Source: Macrolepiota albuminosa (taxonomy: Eukaryota; Basidiomycota; Agaricomycetes; Agaricales; Agaricaceae). Taken from it: 64,000 nucleotides of DNA. A program made the translations under genes and the position numbers. Positions 1 to 12,100 of this stretch are shown here, in pieces (the stretch's first letter is position 1; each line of letters begins with the position of its first letter). The DNA lies in assembly GCA_027475525.1 (NCBI GenBank), contig JAMWFC010000117.1:4946183-5010182 (forward strand), read 5' to 3'. The notes under the pieces are model-generated. The model worked only from the letters and a program-made list of their open reading frames with translations. It did no database searches and was not told where the DNA came from.

Positions 1-926
1 TCTGGGATGAACTATCTGCAGTTTTCTATGAGTTTGCCATCTGCTATTTTGATTATTAATATTAGTTCTGAAAATCAAGGAATACTATGGAAGCCCATTT
101 GGAGTGACTATATTTATTCCGACAATTTTGACTTATGTAGCCTATGGTGCTTTGTTCTTTGCCATCCTTATCAATACCCTCTTTGGATAATCTCTCTTGC
201 TCCTGTTCCTCATTATTGGCATTTTGGTGGCTGACCCATGTATTAGCAAGACTGATTGCATTTAATGTACAATATATTGTTGCCTATTGCTACATTAGCT
301 GCACATAAGTGTACCAGACTGCTGAGGAAGAAGATCAGCGTCATGCTCATTGATGTGATAGTATTTCTAATTAAGAAATATTTAAAGAATTTCTAATCGG
401 TCTTTTTTTAGAAATATATCATGTTTTTACAATTTATTTTTCTAAAACAACACAAAAAAAGTTTACTGAAAAACATTTGATAAAAAAATTACAAAGGTAA
501 CTTTAGAAAAACCAAAAGATACATGTGCCATATTTTTCAAGAAACAGTCTAGAAACACAATTTGTATTCTCCATGTATTTCTCAAGAAATAGAAAAAGAA
601 AATTTTTAAAAATAGCTCAAGAAACACACAAAAAACACAATAAGTGTTTTTTTTTACTATTTCTTAATTTATACTTTTAGTTTTTCGAGAAAAACACTTG
701 TTGGAAGTCACATGACCTATTTCTAATAGATGTTTCTCCAGAAATCTTCACCATGCCCTGAAGTGTAGGTAACTGTATATGCATAGAACAAACTTGATAG
801 TTCTTATGTCTGTCAGTATAATAGTACTGTCATTATCATCTCAATTGTCACTTTCTGAAAAATATGTGTCCATTAAATATTTGTTGTCATTGATTAACTC
901 TTGGTAGTAGGACTCTAGTGCAATCA

Positions 927-998
927 TAGGTAAGTAACATCACATTTAAACTAGCATTTGCTATCATCATTTAGTTTAAATGTGATGTTACTTACCTA
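927..998. repeat. Perfect 27-bp inverted repeat with 18-nt loop
   Basis: The arms 927-953 and 972-998 are exact reverse complements, starting TAGGTAAGTAACATC and ending GATGTTACTTACCTA. The loop is 954-971. No target duplication or larger element is evident. It could be a foldback element or hairpin RNA source; the function is unknown. Confidence 0.85.
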
Positions 999-1559
999 TT
1001 TTTATATTAGAGTCGTCAACTGCTCACTCTTTATTTTTACTTTATTGACAGCTACTTGTGATAAGTAAGGCTGTAATGTCAGTAGAAAATTTAATATTGA
1101 GAATAGTGCTTGCCTGCATTATTGACAACTTCTTCTGCACAGACTAAAAAGCTGTACACTGTAAACAATCAATCAAAGTTGTATCTAAAAGAAGCAATAA
1201 ATAAAATTGTCACATATATCTTTTGTTGTTTTTCTTCATGGCACAATACTTTTTTAACATGGATTTTAGCTCTATCTTTGTATATCTGTCAATTGAAGAA
1301 GATGAGGAGTTGGCTGGTGCAGAAGATTGGTTCTGATTTGTGTTCATGAGAGGAGATCTGAGTTGCAAATGGAGTGTTGAGATGTGTTTTAATAGTGATT
1401 GCCTTATGTCAATTGAGATATGTTTGCACATTATACTGGTATATTGTATAGTTGCAAAAGATTTCTATGGAAGTCATGAGATCGATGGTGATTTGATGTC
1501 AATTGAATTAGGTTACTAATATACTAAAGAGTATTTTTTAACTTTATTTATAAAAATAG

Positions 1560-2130
1560 CAATTGCAGAAAAGATAATGGACGTACTTAATAGTCTGAGA
1601 AGTTCATGCCATATGTTCAGTCTTGAATTAGAAAAGGTAATAGATATATTGAATAGTCTGAGAAGTTTACATCACTTGGTTAGCCTTGAGCTAGAATATG
1701 AATAGAAGAGGTAATGGATGTACTGAATAATTTGAGAAGGTTATGTCACTTTGTCAGCCTTGAATTGGGCTGTGCAAGTAATGTTGAGAATCGGATGGAT
1801 TGGACAATAACTTTTTGGTCTGAATTTGAAAATGTTGAGAAATAAGCACCAAGCACTTGGTGTGTTTATTCAAAGAAGTGGTATTGCAAAAGACGTCAGT
1901 GGATAGAAGGGCGTTGGATTTATAAAGTGGATTGAGTCTTTGTTATGTGATTTGTTGAAAGCATTTGTGGATTCAAGTTGGTGGTTGTTTGTTGGAGGTA
2001 CGTCATTAAAAATAGTAATTGCAAAAAAGGTAATTGGACGTACTAATAGTTTGAGAAGCTTATACCACCTGGTCAGTCTTGAGATGGGCTGTGCAGGTAA
2101 TATTGAATTAGATAATGACTTTTGGTTTGA
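1560..2130. repeat. Diverged tandem repeat, unit about 75-90 bp
   Basis: At least four related units contain GGTAATnGAnGTACTnAATAG, followed by TnTGAGAAG and a CAGnCTTGA motif. They lie near 1577, 1635, 1710 and 2030. The units differ by many substitutions and two are followed by GGGCTGTGCA. No coding role is visible. Confidence 0.55.
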
Positions 2131-5100
2131 ATTCAAAAATTGTGTTGTAGTACTTGGTAGAAGTATTACTTGATAGTTCTGGGGCTTGCTAGTGTAGAAT
2201 ATGACCTTGAATTCACACTGACTTTGATGACGAAAGGGATAATTATTATCTTGACTGCGTTTAATAATCTTGCAAAATGCTGAGGTTTTTGAGGAATTAT
2301 AATATTGAATGAGAATAATAATATTCCCACAAGTCGAGGTTTCTTAACAAACTCCGGCCTAAGTGATTCACTCCCTGGGAATCACCGAGCCTTTGCCTAT
2401 CAATTGCCTGCCTATTCTCTACTAAACTTGGGCTATTTATACTGTTTTTCTGGTGCACAGACCACTATCTACATATGACTCTTTGTCAGAAACTCTCCCA
2501 CTTCCAGAACATATTTGATAGTCCAATTTCCCTTTTGAGAGGCCTGTTTCAGTGCCACCTGTTCTACCATTCAACTTCTCGTTCCACCATTCTTCCGGAT
2601 GTTTCAGATTGCCACTTCCCCATTTGCTTGAGCTCCATTTAGCCCGATCCCATTCCTAGATCCTTCTTTCCTCTTTTAGCGCCTCCCTGCATCCCCTACT
2701 TCTTTCCTTTTCCCCTCGTGGTTGTCAAATCGAACATTGACTGATTTGATGATGAAATTGAGAAATTATAATCTTGAATGAGAATAATAATTTCCCAATT
2801 TCATCCTATTCCGTCCACTCTGCCAGCTTCCATGCTTCCCCTCCCCATTACAGTGGTTAGACTATTGTTGAGCTGATAGTTTGAACTGGTTCCTGCCTGT
2901 TGTTCTGTACTTTTCTGTGTATTTGTTGGGATGTTTTTGGAGATGGTTATTTGTTGAGACTGCTACCAGGAGGCTTACAGTTTTCAGCCCATATTTAAAT
3001 GTTTATTTTAACTTCTGGTGCATGGTGTGTCCCTGACTGCTGGTACAGCGTCGTATCAGTGTTGAGAATGAGTACTTGACCATGTTTATTTTGGTGTTGG
3101 CACAGCACTTTCATTAATATCATTAAAGATCTCTAGTGCTTAAAAAGCATCATACTTTGCTGCTAGTGTAAATGAGTCAAATTGATTTCAAAATTCATCT
3201 TTTGTTAGATAATTTGTTAAAGAATGCATGTACAGTGTGCATATAGCAATGCAGCAGTTGTGAATTTACATTCTATTCTGAATCTATGATGAAGTAGACA
3301 TGATTGGCAGCTCTAATAAGAACTGCAAAATGCCATGATCCTGGTCAGATCCTGGACATTTTACTAGTCCTTTTCGTTGAATTATTGTGATTGTGAGGGT
3401 CTTCTGTGCAATCTTAACAGAGGCATTCAAGCAAAGTTTTCAATTCTGTTTTTGCATGTAACTGTGTTTTTCTCTTATTGCATTCAAAGTTAATATATTC
3501 AATTGCATTCAACAATTACATATACTTTATTCAGACCGCAATCCAAAGAATATGTGAAGTTCTCAGCATGTACTTTAGAAAACAACTTATGGTAACATAC
3601 TAATTCAATTCAACTTGTTACTGCACTTTTCTTTGAAAGTCTTCATTGTTATTGAAATCTGCCTCATTAGTCAATTCTGTACGCTTTTGAAGTTGAAGTG
3701 GAAAATCTTCATCGATATTAATATGACACTTCCGAACTCCTCGAGATACTGCAGATTTAAGATTGTGAGATTGATTAGCTAGTTCATTTTCCAACAACTG
3801 ATAGTAAGAGTTTTAGTTTATAGCACTTAAACTCTACTCGATGGAGTCTCACTGCAGTTCTATGTTTAGTGACAAGAAGTAATTTATCTAGATGAATTGA
3901 TAGTGCATTTTTTCGCCCAATCTTGACAATGCAAAAACTGATACTTGCTTCAACAAGTTGCCTGGGATAAGCAATCTGCTTGTATGTCTGCCTATATCAA
4001 CAGGTAAAGTAATGTTGCATTAATGATAAGCACTACCAAAGATACTATTGATGATTCTGTGATGCTACTTTGTTGTGAACGCTACCATTGCTTGCTAACA
4101 TAAAACTTGAAACTTGCTAAAAACTACCAGACTGCTTTTGATAGAAATAGGCCACATTGCTTGTTAATACAATAGTTGAAACTTACTAAAAATCACCTCA
4201 CCTTAGCAAAACAATGTTGAAAGCAAAATAAACAACTTTTAATCAACACAAGTATGAAAGTAATTTCTAATTCTAGTTAAATTGACATGCTTAAAAATGA
4301 TCGGCGACTCTACTGTTTATGTTATTGCTTCAAATATGATAAGTTGAAAATGCTTTTTGTTAACGAATATGCTTTAAAACAATCAAGTTGAAAAGAACCT
4401 ATCTTTATACCTTTACCTTTAGTTTTTCCTTATAGTATCAACCAAATGGCCTGACTTTCAGCCAATTATGTTGCTTTACTTTCATCGTCAATATTAGTGT
4501 TTGATTCTAATAAGTAATGGTACAGGAAACAATAAATAAGATCTGAATCAGATACTGAAACTACCATGTTAGAGCAGACAACAAAGAAGAAGTATAAATG
4601 AATGACTTCCAATAAAGCTAACATGCAAGAAAATATTAATAAGTCAGACTTGAGGTTTGTTTTTAATCATACCTCTTTTCTGAATATAATAAGGCTTATT
4701 GACATTGTAGGGAAAAAATAGATGAAAGTAGCTTGAATTATATCCTTGATAAAAGAAAAAATATTTTCAGTTCTAGCAATCAGTACGTGTTGAATATTTA
4801 ATGTTCTGCAACTACTGCAATTAATTGAACTATAATTTATAGAATGCTACATGCTAAAGATGTTGTATTGCAACTACCTTACGCTGAATTTATAAACGAT
4901 TTGACTCTACAAAACACGTAAGTCAAAATATTTGAATCACTTCATCAACTGATTTTTTTAATATATTACTCTAGATAAGACGTTAAGTCCAACGATACAC
5001 AACCTATCATTCTAGAAACTATCTATATAGAATGGGACAACCGTTTCATGGGAATTATTGATTAGTCAGTTCTGACTAAGGCTGACAAAGATTTGCCTTT

Positions 5101-5334
5101 TTTGTTTGTTTTTTGGTCAGTTTTCCAGTAGAAAAGAAAAAAAAAATATTAATCAATGAAAAAGAGTGTATATTAAATATTTAAATGTACAATATCTCTC
5201 GGACACATGTGGAAGGTATCTGGAGTGTGTGAATGTGGCCGAGGCCAAAGTGCAATTTAGTGGACATCAGTTTTCATGCCTCGCGTGTTCTTAAACCAAA
5301 CAGCATCAATTTTTCCATGGTTTCAATGTTGTAG

Positions 5335-5961
5335 TGAGTAAACTACACTACAAAGTAAGTGTTGATTGATTGATTGATTTACAAATATTAATAACCATTC
5401 TTATAGCAACGCTTCGAAACTCAATTACAAAGTAAGTATTGATTGATTGATTGATTGATAGATATTAATAAATGATTGATCTAGCTACAACTTCGAAATT
5501 TGATTACAAAGTAAGTATTGACTGATTGATTGATTGATGACTATTAACAAACATTCTTATAGCGAAATTTTCACACTCAACTATAAAGTAAGTAATTATT
5601 AATTGATTGATTGATGAATCTTAACAAACATTCAATAGCTCGACAACTTTCACCTATTGATTGATCATTGTAAGTGATTTTTAATGTATTTGAGCTTGGA
5701 AATTGCTTAAAAAATTCAAAAAAATCACAGAAAAATCAGACGAAATTCACTTCAGCTTATAGCGAAAGTTTGGGCTATTATAGTAAGTGACTTTTATTGT
5801 TTTTGAGCTTTATAAATGCTTATAAAATTCAAAAAATTCAAGAAAAATTCAATTCAGCTTAGAGTAACACTTGTACAACTTTGGGCTATTGATACACTCA
5901 TCATGTAAGTGTCTTTCAATAGTTTTAAGCTATGAAAATGCTTAAAAAATTATTCTTTCAG
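5335..5961 (+). other. Array of microexon-like modules with GT-AG introns
   Basis: Seven stretches begin GTAAGT (one GTAAGTG) and end TAG or CAG: 5355-5406, 5432-5484, 5511-5562, 5588-5638, 5670-5762, 5783-5862 and 5905-5961. They flank candidate exons of 20-42 nt (5335-5354, 5407-5431, 5485-5510, 5563-5587, 5639-5669, 5763-5782, 5863-5904). The first four introns are diverged copies of one another with (GATT)n runs and a TTAAC-like branch site 12-18 nt before the acceptor. Two later introns form a second repeat type. The last intron joins AT to G and would build an ATG in frame with the downstream ORF. Upstream exons contain stops, so I read them as a possible multi-exon 5' leader. This is inference from splice motifs only. 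Confidence 0.45.
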
Positions 5962-7051
5962 GCAATCTTCAACTACTCATTCTAATAATGGATCCAGTAC
6001 TCCTGAAGGTCAAAGACAGCAGGCTAGGATTCAAAGCAGGCTACAACAGTTACAAATGACTGATCCTGATGAGCGCCGTGCAAATAGAAGTAGAAGATCT
6101 ACTTCAGTGGTTATACCACTTCATTATGGAACTGGGGATATGAGAACTGGGGATATGGGAACTGGGGATATGAGACCTGGGGATATGAGAATTGGAAGAA
6201 ATGATCAGATTGCCTCTAGCTCTTTGGGAAGGCCTATTGGACCAACTGTTGCTATGAACTTATTTGCATCTGAGGATGTACAACTTGGAACTACAGGATT
6301 GGGGGATATGAGAACTGGGGGAAATAATCAGATTGGTTCAAGCTCTGGAGGAAATACTTCTAGCTCTTTGAGGAGGCCTGTTAGACCACCAACTGTTGCT
6401 GAGGATCTATTTGCTAGGGCTATTCCTGAAACTCATTTACCTGAAGGATGGAATGCCCCTTTGCAAAATTCTATTCCTAGAATGATACCATCTCTACCTT
6501 TTCTTGCATATAGAGCTCCTTATATGCCTTCAATAGTAGCACCTCTACCAGCTGCTGTGCATGGAAGAGATCATAGAGTGGGATCAGTCAATCAGCCTGT
6601 AGTTGGTGGGACTGCTATGAGTATACCTGAAACTCATTTGCCTGAAGGTTGGGATGCTCCTTTACAGAATCCTATACCTAGAATGCCTGCTTTGCATAGA
6701 GCTGCTTTGCCAAACTTCACAATGCCACTGCCACTGCCACCTGCACTTAGGAATAGAGGGAGACAGCAGGTTGCTCCTATACAAGCACAATCATTAGCAG
6801 CATTGCAAGACCAACAAAGGTTGAGGCATATTGCTGCAGCTGAGGAGCAGGATAGACAATGGCAGGCACTAGCAGTATTGCAGGAGCAACAGAGGCAACA
6901 ACAGGCATTAGCAGTATTGCATGAGCAACAACAGCTCAGAGATATTGCTATAGCTGAAGAGCATGCAGTAGCAGAGGCACAAAGGGCTTTACATCAGCTA
7001 GAGGTGAGACAAAGACAACTTTTAAAAGTTGCATTGACTAAGAAAGATTAA
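5903..7051 (+). CDS. Gln-rich low-complexity protein with internal repeats, unidentified
   Basis: An open frame runs from 5963 to 7051. The first unspliced ATG is 6056 (331 aa), but the frame stays open upstream to a candidate acceptor at 5961, and splicing of 5905-5961 would create an ATG giving about 363 aa. The protein has short tandem GDMRTGDM-type repeats near the N-terminus and a duplicated block (IPETHLPEGW, then APLQN and IPRM) around residues 123-145 and 190-210. The C-terminal third (about 235-325) is rich in Gln, Ala and Glu and probably forms a coiled coil. There is no signal peptide, membrane segment or catalytic motif. CpG is scarce, as in the surrounding repeats, so it may belong to an unrecognised mobile element, but the long open frame suggests it is or was expressed. 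No family recognised. Confidence 0.5.
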
Positions 7052-7786
7052 CAGGATGTAGATCTCAATCCTAAACATAGGCCTTTGACCGGACTGGTCT
7101 GATTCTGTGCAGTGTGAACATTAAGCTCTCACAATCTCTGATGCTGTCGTTGTATATATATAAGTGCTTCTGCACAAAGCAAAAGCTGTGGCCACCATGG
7201 TGGCCCTGGCTTCAGATTCATGGCACACACACCCTTGCTTTATCACATTGTCACAATGCCTTTGTCACATCTATGCTGTATCCCAACAACATTACTGAAG
7301 TTTGGCCTGTGAGAATTCTTCAATGAGTTCCAAAGTTGTCAATGCCAGTCAACAATGTTGTGGATCAGGGATTTAGTAAGGTCTGCTGCTATATTAGCAG
7401 TGATGGGTTTGATTCTGTCATCAGATACTGCTTGTCACAGTCAGAACCAGTGCCTATCAAGATGTTTCAAGTGACCCATGTATTGTGGCTGTTCTAACAC
7501 TGATAGCACTGACTGATTGTCAATGTTGAGTGTGAGTGGTCACAAGTGTGGTACAAGGAAGTTTTGCAACCAGCACAGCTCACAACCTGTCTCACTAGTG
7601 GTAGCAAATTTCACTCCAGTTGTAAATAGTATGACAATCAACTGGAGCTGAGACATCCACCCTTGGTGACCATGAGGAAAGTGATGTAGCAGCAGTGACA
7701 GAGTACTTAATCTTGTAGTCAAGTGTATTACAGATGTAGTGCATAAGATGTTTCACTACTTTCCAGTATTGGATGTAATGAGTAGT
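7052..7786. other. Gene-free flank with a trace of repeat N
   Basis: No coding support. Positions about 7084-7135 resemble, in reverse, the first part of repeat N (59112, 61331), sharing GACTGGTCTGATTCTGTG. The rest is CpG-poor unique sequence up to the target duplication GTAGT (7782-7786) of copia B. Confidence 0.4.
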
Positions 7787-8065
7787 TGTTGTTAACAGTA
7801 TAACTCAGTCTGTGTTCAAAAGACTCTATTGCGGGTTTTATATACCTGTTGTTAACAGTATAACTGGTAATTATATCAGTACTTAATCTGTGTTGGTTAT
7901 CTAAGGCAGCACATACCTCAGTCTGTGTTCAAAAGACTGAGGTATAGGTGATCGCTGATTCCGATTCATCACCACTAACTGTATAGTTTCCCGATCATCA
8001 TTCTCTGCTGCCCTCACGTGTGTCGATCGCGTCTGGCTGAAGCGCACCGCAATCTCCATCCAACA
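7787..8065 (-). repeat. 3' LTR of copia B
   Basis: 279 bp, TG...CA ends, near-identical to 13159-13437. It contains the LTR hairpin at 7915-7943 and a second, truncated hairpin copy at 7806-7832 followed by a second copy of the LTR tail. Confidence 0.93.
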
Positions 8066-8088
8066 CTCCTCCAGACTTGCGGTACACA

Positions 8089-11000
8089 TCAGGCATCACA
8101 TAGACAAAGGGCAACGCAGAACTTGTGGTGTTGAGAGTGCGGCAACGGTTTGGTAAATAGGTCGGCGATATTTTTGGCACTTGGTACATAGTCAATCTGA
8201 ATCTTCCCTTCCTCGACCAAATGGCGTATGAAGTGGTGCCGTACGTCAATGTGTTTGACGCGATTGTGGCCTCTCTTGTTCTCCGCTATCGCGATCGATC
8301 CGTTGTTGTCACCCTTCAGGGTTGCAGGGAGAGGTGCGCCGAATCCGATCTCGGTTAACGCTGAAAACATCCACTGTATCTGCTCTGCAGCCCTCCCCAG
8401 AGCGATGTATTCCGCCTCCGTCGTAGAGGTCGAAACTGTATCTTGGTATTTGGCGCTCCAGCAAGTGGGTCCTCCTGCCTGAATAAATACTCCTCCCGAT
8501 ACTGACTTCCTGGTGTCCACATCCACTGCAAAATCCGAGTCGTAGTATCCGTGTGGTGTATAATTGGTATGGTCCAGTCCTCCGTAGCGCAACTTGTATG
8601 ATATAGTTCCCTTGATATATTTCATGACGTGGAGTAGTGCTAGCCAGTGTGGTTTTCTGGGATTCGTCATGAACTGGCTTAGACAGGTGATCGCAAAGGC
8701 AATGTCTGGGTGAGTGCCAATCTGGGCGTACATCAACGAGCTGAGCACTTCTGAGTAGGGCTTATTTTTCATGTACTGGCGGTCCTCCTTGGTCACCGGT
8801 GCCTGAGATCGACTTAATATGATTCCTGGCGGTAACGGCGTGTACTTCGGAGTGCAATCCATCATCCCAAATTTTTCCAGGGTGCAGTTCAAGTACTCCT
8901 CCTGGTCAAGCGTGATAAGTTGGTTTCCTCGGTTGCATGTGCTTTGTATGCCCAATGTCAGGTTCCGCTGAGTTGGGGGCTTTCTGGGAAAGTGAGCGCC
9001 CTTACAATGCGGACTTGACCCACGGATACTTGGGTGTCTGGAACTCCGGGGCTAGGACTCCGGGGTTCAAGACGTGGACAGGGGGATCCCGGGAGAGGGG
9101 ACTTAGTCCGGGGGTTTCTGGGTGGTGGGTAACTGGGGAGTTTGGGTGGGGGTTGAGTTGTGAACTGGAGGTTCTAAGACGAGACCAAGTTAGTAAGTTA
9201 AAGTCTCGAAGTGTGTACCAGTCTTAGAGCACACGATTATCCAAGCGTGCCAGTCAAGCGTGCCAGTCAATGCGTACCAGTCAAATAGAGGGCACGCAAC
9301 AATCCAGGTAATGCAATGTAATATCAAGACTAGCGAATACAGCAGAGAACTATACTATAAGTACTACGGGATCGTGTCTCGGGGATCCGGGGTGTCTGGG
9401 ATGAGTTCTGGGGGCCATTGAGTAGCGGTCAGGGACTGTATACCGGGATTGCGTGTGTGGGAACGCGCAATCAATTGGCGTGGAGGGAGTTGTGATGTGT
9501 GGTGCGTGATGCATGATGGCCGGATGTGAGCCATGTGATCCGATCGTTGATGGCGGTTGATCCTGGGGTCCGTGATGCAGGGGTCCCAGGGGGGCTGGCT
9601 GATGGCGGTTGTTGATGCGTGTGATGGCGGCGTCGGCAGCTGTGGGGGCGGGGTGCGTTGTGGGATTGATGAAAGAGGTTCCCGGATGAGGCTCTGGGGG
9701 TGTCCCGGGGAGGTTCTGGGGGGAAGGGGTCGTGACACCCAAGACAAACTTGATGTCACCAAGATCCTTGATTTCGTACTTTTTGCCAAGTTCTTTCCAT
9801 GCTTTCTCTGCTTCTGCCTTCAACGATGACATTCCCGATGTGTCGTCCGTATACGTACTGGTGACTGTCCTTTTGCCATCCCTTTCTCTTGACCTCACTG
9901 ACTGATCTGCCTCTGACCGTTTGTAACCCAACCTCCTCATCTCATCATCCAGCATTTTCCACCAGTTCCTGGCACCATCCATTGTTCCATACAACGCTTT
10001 GTCAAGTAGTGACACTAGATCTTTCTCGCTTCCATCCACGCCATCTGCTGCCGCCATGCTCCCCCAGACCCGTTCGCCCTCATTCACATCGACACGATAA
10101 ACCTCGCTGGCCTTCACCTCATAACCCTCTGGTTGCTCCATTAGGATAGGAATCTGTGTTGGTGCATTGAGGTACGTGCTAGTGTAGTCAACCTGTCAAA
10201 TTTCATAGTCTTTGACAGCGCCGACAGCTAGATTCATGCATAGGGACTCGTACTTGACGACTGAAGCGTAAGTAGCAAAGTAGTTGACCCCTGGGATCTG
10301 GGAGAAACTCTTGGCAACCAGCCGAGCCTTTCTCCCCATAACTCTGCCATCCGCATCATACTTCAACACAAAGACCCACCGGTTCTTCATGGTCCGAGCG
10401 TTGTCGGGCCTCTCAACCAGCCGCCATACCCTGCGTTCATGCATCCTTGCCATCTCCTGGTCCATGGGCTCACACCATAGATCAGGTCGTCGCATGGCCT
10501 CCGAGTAAGACTTTGGCACCCACATCTCATCAGGGTCAGCAATGCACGAGGACAAGGCACCAGGCATAGCTGCAAAAGTCTCTTCCTCGCTTTTAGAGTC
10601 GGCGTCATCAAGGGCAATTGGGTCCTCACTGGGCAGCGTCGGCATCTCAGCGGCTGTCCTTTCTGCTATGCAGGCAGATCTGCGTGGTGCGGCAACAACG
10701 GCCGTGGCAGTTGTGACAGAACAAGATGGTATGGCAGGGGTCTCAGGGCCAGGAACCACGGCATCAGGCAAAGGTAGGTCGAAAACTTGGTAGAGGTCAG
10801 TTGCTGTGCCATCCCTGTCATCGGGAAGTGTGCGGTGCGCAGTGCCCTCCTTGAAGATGATGTCACGGGAGCAAAAGATCCTGCCAGTAGCCCGCTCAAG
10901 TAGCTTATAGTCGCCAGCACCGAAATACCCAACAAGGATGCAGCATATCAAGCGAGCATCCAGCTTACTGCCACCTTCCTCCCGAGGGATCCTTGCATAA

Positions 11001-12100
11001 GCGGTGCAGCCAAAAGGTCAGAGGTAGGATACATCTGGCTTCCATCCAGTCCAGATCTCGTGAGGGGTCTTTCCAGGGTGTCGAGAGCTCGGGACAAGGT
11101 CCAGTACGTACACCGCCGTGGAGGCTGCCTCGCCCCAGTAATGTGCAGGGAGGCGTGAGTCACTGAGCATGCTGCAGGCGAGGTCAAGTATTGTTCTGTT
11201 TCTGCGTTCAACGACACCATTCGCGGCGGACGAGTGCGGCGGTGTAGTTTCATGCTTGATCCCCCATTTCCGGCAGTACTCATCCCACAGGTCGTTAACA
11301 AACTCCTTCCCCCCATCTGTTCGAACGCACTTGACACGAGTCCCATGTTGAGTCTCAATGCATACGTCAAAAGCCTCGAAGCATGCAAGTGTGCTCTCCT
11401 TGGTCTTGTGGGACAAGAACCAAACTTCACATTCTGCACCCGCCTGGTCAGTCGTGACCAACATCAGTAACTTGCCACCAGTAGTCTGGACACGAGCAGG
11501 GCCCCACAAGTCTACTGCGACCCGCTCATATGAGGTTGATTCTGGTATCACAGGGGCATCAAAGGGGTGGCGAGACTGCTTGCCTAGAATGCAGTCCTCG
11601 CACTTGCCATTTGTAGACATAGATGTGACGACAAGCCCATCAACCGTTCCCTTGCGTATCATCTCACGCAAAGTGGACTCACCGACGTGGCCCAGGCGGC
11701 AATGCCATGTCTCGAAGTCAGCAGGACGGGCCAACAAGTGGGCAGCCAGAGCAGTGGGAGGCGGCGGCACAAAATCAATAATAAACATAGTGCCAGACAT
11801 AGGGCACCGCATGAAGGGGCGACCGTCCAGGGCATAGAGCATAGCACCATCACCATCAATGCCAAGGCAAACGCCTTTGCGGACAAGCGAGCCAACAGAG
11901 ACGAGGTTGTGGTCCAGATCAGGGGCATGAAGTGCGTTGTCAAATGTAATCTCGATGATTTCTCTGCCAAATCAGACCCACTTCCATACCCACCCACAGC
12001 CCACAATCGCAAATGAGCCATTTGCTGCTAAGCCCATCCAGCACGTCTTGTCCGGGGGACCATATGTGACAAAATCACTACGGTCAGCAAAGAAATGTCA
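8089..12100 (-). pseudogene. pol: Copia B pol: protease, integrase, RT, RNase H, interrupted
   Basis: The polyprotein would cut itself, integrate cDNA and reverse-transcribe the RNA. GAG-pre-integrase and integrase are at 11842-11018 (HCRLGH, CEDCILGKQ, VAVDLWGP, RTDGGKEF, VVERRNRT). The frame meets TGA at 11015-11017 but continues in register to 10196, meets a second TGA at 10193-10195, then runs on as reverse transcriptase (MEQPEGYE, KDLGDIKFVLG). After the solo LTR at 8956-9737 the frame resumes at 8950 and gives RNase H (TEAEYIALG, GDNNGSIAIAEN, VKHIDVRHHF) to 8089. Removing the solo LTR and one TTGGG copy restores the frame exactly (KFVLG then IQS). The TGA codons fit CGA to TGA decay. 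Confidence 0.85.
8956..9737 (-). mobile_element. Solo LTR, gypsy type, inside copia B
   Basis: A 782-bp insertion beginning TGTCACGACCCC and ending GGAACCTGACA on the minus strand. It is flanked by a 5-bp duplication, CCCAA on the plus strand (8951-8955 and 9738-9742). TGTCACGACCC starts are common in gypsy LTRs of agaricomycetes (recalled from general knowledge). The interior is CpG-rich, so it is younger than the decayed repeats. No internal gypsy genes remain, which fits LTR-LTR recombination. Confidence 0.85.

Larger units (their letters stand above)
1..5334. other. AT-rich, CpG-poor gene-free stretch
   Basis: No reading frame here resembles a known protein; the short ORFs are scattered and lack coding character. 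The sequence is AT-rich and almost free of CpG, like the old repeats elsewhere in the window. It holds a perfect 27-bp palindrome (927-998), a diverged tandem repeat (about 1560-2130), and a repeated AATTATAATnTTGAATGAG motif near 2297 and 2766. I read it as decayed repetitive DNA; single genes with very short exons cannot be excluded. Confidence 0.5.

Noticed and set aside
5370..5640. GATTGATTGA runs as a microsatellite only
   Set aside because: They sit at fixed positions inside repeated GTAAGT...TAG modules, so a simple microsatellite does not explain the pattern.
5355..5670. The 76-78 bp modules at 5.4 kb as a further case of the 77-bp assembly artefact
   Set aside because: The units differ by many substitutions and the period varies; the artefact copies are exact.
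8228..8482. Plus-strand ORF at 8.2-8.5 kb as a host gene
   Set aside because: It is the complement of the copia B RNase H region.
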